This document shows, piece after piece, positions 22,494-25,455 of a DNA stretch of 25,455 bases. The DNA is taken from the NCBI RefSeq assembly GCF_000955975.1, contig NZ_JYJF01000111.1, forward strand, positions 1-25,455. Direction: 5' to 3'. Both the position numbers and the translations under genes were made by a program. Positions within the stretch are counted from its first letter, which is position 1; each line of letters begins with the position of its first letter. The notes beneath the pieces were generated by a model, which ran no database searches, had not been told where the DNA came from, and worked only from the letters and a program-made list of their open reading frames with translations. The stretch is from Saccharothrix sp. ST-888 (GTDB lineage: Bacteria > Actinomycetota > Actinomycetes > Streptomycetales > Streptomycetaceae).

Positions 22494-23617
22494 TGAGCGA
22501 GCAGATTCCCGCCGGGTGGTACCCGGACCCGCAGGACGTCACCAGCGATCCCCGGCCCGAGCGCTGGTGGGACGGCCGGGGCTGGACGGCCACCACCCGT
22601 CCGGCGGCCGCCACCCCGTCCCAGTCGCAGCCCGGCGAGCAGCCGGGAGCCCCGGCGGATCAGCAGGTGCTGGTCGGTGAGGTGCTGTCCGGCGGCCCGA
22701 CGGTTCACTACCCCGAGCTGCCGCCGGCCGGCGCCGAGTACGGGAGCGGGTTCGGCACCACCCCGCCGCGCGCCCGCAGGAAACCGCCGAAGGCGGTGGT
22801 GATCGCCGCGACCGTGGCGGCGCTCGCCGGTCTGGCCGTCGGCTCGGGCGTCACGTACCTGCTGACGGACCACGGGTCGAGCTCGACCACGGCGCAGCCG
22901 AACAGGGGCAAGCAGGGCAAGCGCTTCGGCGGCCCCGGGTTGAACGGCGGCGGTGCGAACGGCGGTGGTGCGAACGGCGGCTCCAACGACGGCAGCGGTG
23001 GCCTCGGCGGTGGCGGCGGGTCCAACGGCGGTGGTTCGAACGGTGGCGGTGGCGGCCTCGGCGGTGGCGGCGGGTCCAACGGCAGCGGATCGGTCGGCGG
23101 TGCCGCCGTGGACATGGTCAACGGCATCAGCATCCCGGTCCCGTCCGGCTGGACCGGCAGCACCACCAGCGACGGCTTCGCCGGGCTCACCGTCGGCTCG
23201 TACACCTGTGCCGACGGCAAGAACAACTGCTCCCTCGGTGGCGTGACCACCGGCCACCTGGACGGTACCGACCCCAAGGCGGCCGCCGAGCAGGACATCG
23301 CCACCGCCGCCAAGGACTCGTACGGCGCGATCAAGGGCCACCAGGAGCTGAAGTCCGGCGCCGTCACGGTGAACGGGCGCAGCGGCTACCTGGTCCGCTG
23401 GAAGGTGTCCGCACCGCAGGGCAACGACGGCTACGTGGAGAGCGTGGCCTTCCCCAGCGCCGACGGCAAGTCCCTGGTCTCGGTCCACCTCGGCTTCGAC
23501 GTCGCCGACAAGGCCCCGTCCGTGGACCAGATGGACTCCATCGTCAGCAGCATCACCACCTTCACCGGAAGCCTCGGCAGCCTCGGCGGCGGAGCGACCG
23601 GGGGAAGCAGCACCTGA
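22493..23617 (+). CDS. DUF2510 membrane-anchored protein with Gly/Asn/Ser-rich linker and extracellular domain
   Basis: Protein of 374 residues in three parts. The cytoplasmic N terminus is a DUF2510 module (IPAGWYPDPQ, then RWWDGRGWTATT; about 4-34) followed by a Pro/Gln-rich stretch. One transmembrane helix (about 100-125, AVVIAATVAALAGLAVGSGV) follows a basic RARRKPPK, indicating an outward C terminus. A glycine-rich linker (about 145-202) leads to an extracellular domain (about 205-355) with a Cys pair (YTCADGKNNCSL) and strands such as GRSGYLVRWKVSAP. The start GTG 22493 has no ribosome site but a -10 box at leaderless distance. The ectodomain family is not recognised; comparable DUF2510 proteins are common, poorly understood actinomycete envelope proteins. 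It converges with the BELL-like gene. Confidence 0.85.
   Translation: MSEQIPAGWYPDPQDVTSDPRPERWWDGRGWTATTRPAAATPSQSQPGEQPGAPADQQVLVGEVLSGGPTVHYPELPPAGAEYGSGFGTTPPRARRKPPKAVVIAATVAALAGLAVGSGVTYLLTDHGSSSTTAQPNRGKQGKRFGGPGLNGGGANGGGANGGSNDGSGGLGGGGGSNGGGSNGGGGGLGGGGGSNGSGSVGGAAVDMVNGISIPVPSGWTGSTTSDGFAGLTVGSYTCADGKNNCSLGGVTTGHLDGTDPKAAAEQDIATAAKDSYGAIKGHQELKSGAVTVNGRSGYLVRWKVSAPQGNDGYVESVAFPSADGKSLVSVHLGFDVADKAPSVDQMDSIVSSITTFTGSLGSLGGGATGGSST
23000..23083 (+). repeat. 30-bp direct repeat in the Gly-rich linker of the DUF2510 gene
   Basis: The same 30 bases, beginning GGCCTCGGCGGTGGCGGC, occur at 23000-23029 and 23054-23083, encoding GLGGGGGSNG twice. Such repeats can change copy number and so the linker length. 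Confidence 0.75.
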
Positions 23618-23678
23618 CCCCGCGGCCTCGGTACGCGGTGCCGGTCATGCGGCACCCAGGGCGCGGAGAACCACCTGA

Positions 23679-23713
23679 GCGACCCGGCACACCCTCGCGG
23701 AGTGCCGGGTCGC
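23679..23713. terminator. Perfect hairpin between convergent DUF2510 and BELL-like genes
   Basis: GCGACCCGGCAC (23679-23690) pairs perfectly with GTGCCGGGTCGC (23702-23713), 12 bp with an 11-base loop. A smaller GGTGCC/GGCACC hairpin lies at 23637-23656. The position suits a bidirectional terminator. Confidence 0.75.
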
Positions 23714-23784
23714 GGCGTTCCCGCACCCTTGAACACGGACGGTCCCCGACGGCCCGGCACCGAGCGAACCCGCGCCGGGAAGAG

Positions 23785-24174
23785 TCAGGAGTTTCCAGGA
23801 TTCTGATGGGTGGTCAGGTGGTCGATCCGGCCGCTCTGCACCACGGTACCGTTGAAGGTGCCGCCGTTGATGACGTTGCTGATCGAGCCCCGATCCGCCG
23901 CCGGGCCGAACTCGGCCAGCAGGTCGCGGAGTTCCTCGGCCGCCTCGGGATCGGCGGCCAGCGCCCGGCGCAGCCGGCGGGCCCACTCGGCGGCGGCGGC
24001 CGTACCGTCCCCGGTCGAGCGGAGGTCCTCGCGGACCTCGTCCAGCTCCTCGGCGATCTCCGTCGCCCGGTCGCGCCCGAACAGCGCCGCGAAGCGGCCG
24101 CGCGCCTGCGTCCACAGCTCGGTCGCCATCAGCCCGACCAGCGTCGTGGCTCCCGATGTCGCCAGTGCCGCGAT
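23785..24174 (-). CDS. Small helical protein with C-terminal RHIM/BASS3-like amyloid motif (BELL-like); start uncertain
   Basis: About 129 residues if translated from 24174. The N-terminal part is a hydrophobic helix (AALATSGATTLVGLMATELWTQ) followed by amphipathic charged helices to about residue 95. A short Gly/Asn-rich C-terminal motif comes next: NVINGGTFNGTVVQSGRID at 100-118, with the V-Q-S-G core resembling RHIM. This architecture (helical BELL domain plus C-terminal amyloid signalling motif) matches bacterial cell-death effectors normally paired with NLR-type ATPases carrying the same motif. No NLR is in the window. Start: a promoter at 24218-24247 excludes upstream ATG 24378. An excellent GGGGGAGG (24180-24187) sits five bases before ATC 24174, whereas the first ATG (24129) has no ribosome site and would cut into the first helix. 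Confidence 0.7.
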   Translation of the reverse strand: MAALATSGATTLVGLMATELWTQARGRFAALFGRDRATEIAEELDEVREDLRSTGDGTAAAAEWARRLRRALAADPEAAEELRDLLAEFGPAADRGSISNVINGGTFNGTVVQSGRIDHLTTHQNPGNS

Positions 24175-24217
24175 CTCGGCCTCCCCCGGCCACCCCCTCG
24201 GTCCCAGAGTGCTCGCC

Positions 24218-24247
24218 AGCCTAGGACACCCCGTCGAGGGCTGTCCC
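24218..24247 (-). promoter_or_regulatory. Promoter of the BELL-like gene
   Basis: On the minus strand GGGACA (24242-24247) and TAGGCT (24218-24223) are 18 bp apart, close to the streptomycete vegetative pattern TTGACR/TAGRRT. Transcription would start near 24211 and give a leader of about 37 bases containing GGGGGAGG. Confidence 0.5.
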
Positions 24248-24284
24248 CGGAACGCCGAGGTACTGCCCCGGACCGGCCCGGCGC

Positions 24285-25455
24285 TCAGAGGAAGGTCCGT
24301 CCCTCTCCCCGGTACGTCGGGACCGTCCGCACCACCCGGTCCCCCTCGACCAGGTGCAACTCCGCGAAGCGTTCGCACAGTTCGCCCGCCTTGGCGTGCC
24401 GGAACCAGACCCGGTCGCCGAGCAGCAGATCGTCCGCCGCCGAACCCAGCAGCGGGGTCTGCACCTCGCCCGCGCCCTCCTGCGGGTCGTACCGGAGCCC
24501 CTCGGGCAGGTACGGGACGGGGGAGCGGTCCGCGCCCGCCGCACCCGAGGCCGGGTAGCCGCCGCCGAGCACCGTCACCACCCCCACGCCGGGCCGCCGG
24601 ACCACCGGCTGGGCGAAGAGCGCGGCCGGACGGCCCCGGAAGGAGCGGTAGTTGTCGAAGAGCCGCGGCACGTACAGCCCGGACCCGGCGGCCACCTCGG
24701 TGACGGCCCGTTCGCGCACCGTGGACTCGACGCTCCCGGTGCCGCCGCCGTTCACGAACTCCAGCTCCGCCACCTCTCGCAGCCGCCGCACCGTCTCCGC
24801 CCGCCGCCTTGCCAGCTCGGTCCGCGCCTTCGCCTGCATCAGCTGGATCGTCCGGGAATGCAGCGGCCGCCCCTGGATCCGGTCACCGACCCCTGCCACG
24901 TGCCCCTCGTACGCCATCAGCCCGACCACCCGGAAACCCCGGCGCTGCTGGACCAGTTCGGCGAAGGCGCCGAGCGCCTGCGGGGTGCGCAGCGGAGAGC
25001 GCCGGGCGCCGATCCGGACCCGGCCGCCGAGCAGGTGCAGCGCGGTGTCCAGCTCCAGGCAGACCCGCACCTCCTCGGTGCCCTCGCGGGCGGCGTCGAT
25101 CAGATCCAGCTGCGCCGGGTCGTCGAGGACGACCGTCACGGCGGCGGCCAGCTTGGGATCACTGGTCAGCAGGCCGAAGTTGGCCCGGTCCGCCGACGGA
25201 TAGGCGAGCAGGACGTCGTCGAAACCGGCCCCGGCCAGCCAGACCGACTCGGCCAGCGTGAAGCTCATGATCCCGGCGAACCCCTCGACGGCCAACACCC
25301 TTTCCAGCAGGGCCCGGCAGCGCACCGACTTGCTCGCCACCCGGACCGGCTTCCCGCCCGCGCGGCGCACCAGATCGGCGGCGTTGGCGTCGAAGGCGGA
25401 CAGATCGACGATGGCCAACGGCGCATCGAGGTGCGCAGTGGCCCGGTCGTAGCGG
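24285..25455 (-). CDS. PLP-dependent amino acid deaminase/aldolase, alanine racemase N-terminal fold (5' end outside window)
   Basis: Fold-type III PLP enzyme related to D-threonine aldolase and D-serine dehydratase. The frame is open to the right edge, reading YDRATAHLDAPLAIVDLSAF, so only a few N-terminal residues are missing; TTG 25418 is not needed as a start. The Schiff-base lysine lies in VRVASKSVRCRALLERVL (codon 25329-25331). The barrel continues with MSFTLAESVWLAGAGFDDVLLAYP, a conserved VVGLMAYEGHVAG and VNGGGTGSVEST phosphate-binding Gly motif. The C-terminal beta domain has GDRVWFRHAKAGELCERF and ends at RTFL. A retro-aldol or deaminating reaction on a hydroxy-D-amino acid is inferred from family. 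It is transcribed toward the BELL-like gene, 110 bases away, which appears to have its own promoter. Confidence 0.88.
   Translation of the reverse strand, partial: RYDRATAHLDAPLAIVDLSAFDANAADLVRRAGGKPVRVASKSVRCRALLERVLAVEGFAGIMSFTLAESVWLAGAGFDDVLLAYPSADRANFGLLTSDPKLAAAVTVVLDDPAQLDLIDAAREGTEEVRVCLELDTALHLLGGRVRIGARRSPLRTPQALGAFAELVQQRRGFRVVGLMAYEGHVAGVGDRIQGRPLHSRTIQLMQAKARTELARRRAETVRRLREVAELEFVNGGGTGSVESTVRERAVTEVAAGSGLYVPRLFDNYRSFRGRPAALFAQPVVRRPGVGVVTVLGGGYPASGAAGADRSPVPYLPEGLRYDPQEGAGEVQTPLLGSAADDLLLGDRVWFRHAKAGELCERFAELHLVEGDRVVRTVPTYRGEGRTFL

Noticed and set aside
24175..24378. N-terminal extension of the BELL-like protein from ATG 24378
   Set aside because: It overlaps the end of the deaminase/aldolase gene, is low-complexity Gly/Pro/Arg and contains the gene's own promoter.

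Overview
The window is very GC-rich, with coding frames whose third codon positions are almost all G or C. Several start codons are GTG or TTG, terminators are GC hairpins without U-tracts, and the gene set is typical of a streptomycete-type actinomycete (Streptomyces or Kitasatospora and relatives). I see no rRNA, tRNA, CRISPR array, insertion sequence or prophage. It looks like ordinary chromosome carrying accessory exoenzymes and regulators around a few core genes.

Layout, left to right. A secreted M9 collagenase (cut by the left edge) and a GH36-like alpha-galactosidase run rightward and converge on a large PucR-type regulator. A flavin monooxygenase and a TetR regulator are divergent and share a short AT-rich promoter with an operator-like inverted repeat. 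A small-molecule phosphotransferase follows, then a secreted M6 (immune inhibitor A-like) metalloprotease. A class V aminotransferase (isopenicillin N epimerase-like) is divergent from the protease and may be preceded by a short Trp-rich leader ORF. A two-gene operon (roadblock/LC7 protein, then an ArsR-type winged-helix protein) runs leftward. Divergent from it is a Ski2-like RNA helicase (helY), immediately preceded by a 52-codon Pro/His-rich small ORF.

The right part holds a secreted neutral sphingomyelinase-like phosphodiesterase, a stand-alone 5'-3' exonuclease, a zinc-type CDF exporter with a His-rich N terminus, a class I glutamine amidotransferase-like hydrolase (gamma-glutamyl-GABA hydrolase family), a DUF2510 membrane-anchored surface protein, and a small protein resembling BELL-domain proteins with a RHIM-like (BASS3-like) amyloid signalling motif. 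The last gene is a PLP fold-type III amino-acid deaminase/aldolase (alanine-racemase-like) cut by the right edge.

Three secreted degradative enzymes (collagenase, M6 protease, sphingomyelinase) in one window suggest a lifestyle that attacks animal-type or proteinaceous material. The items most worth following are the orphan BELL/BASS3-like protein with a possible AUC start, the 52-codon ORF coupled to helY, the Trp-ending leader ORF before the aminotransferase, the roadblock-ArsR pair, and several perfect repeats and palindromes in promoter regions.
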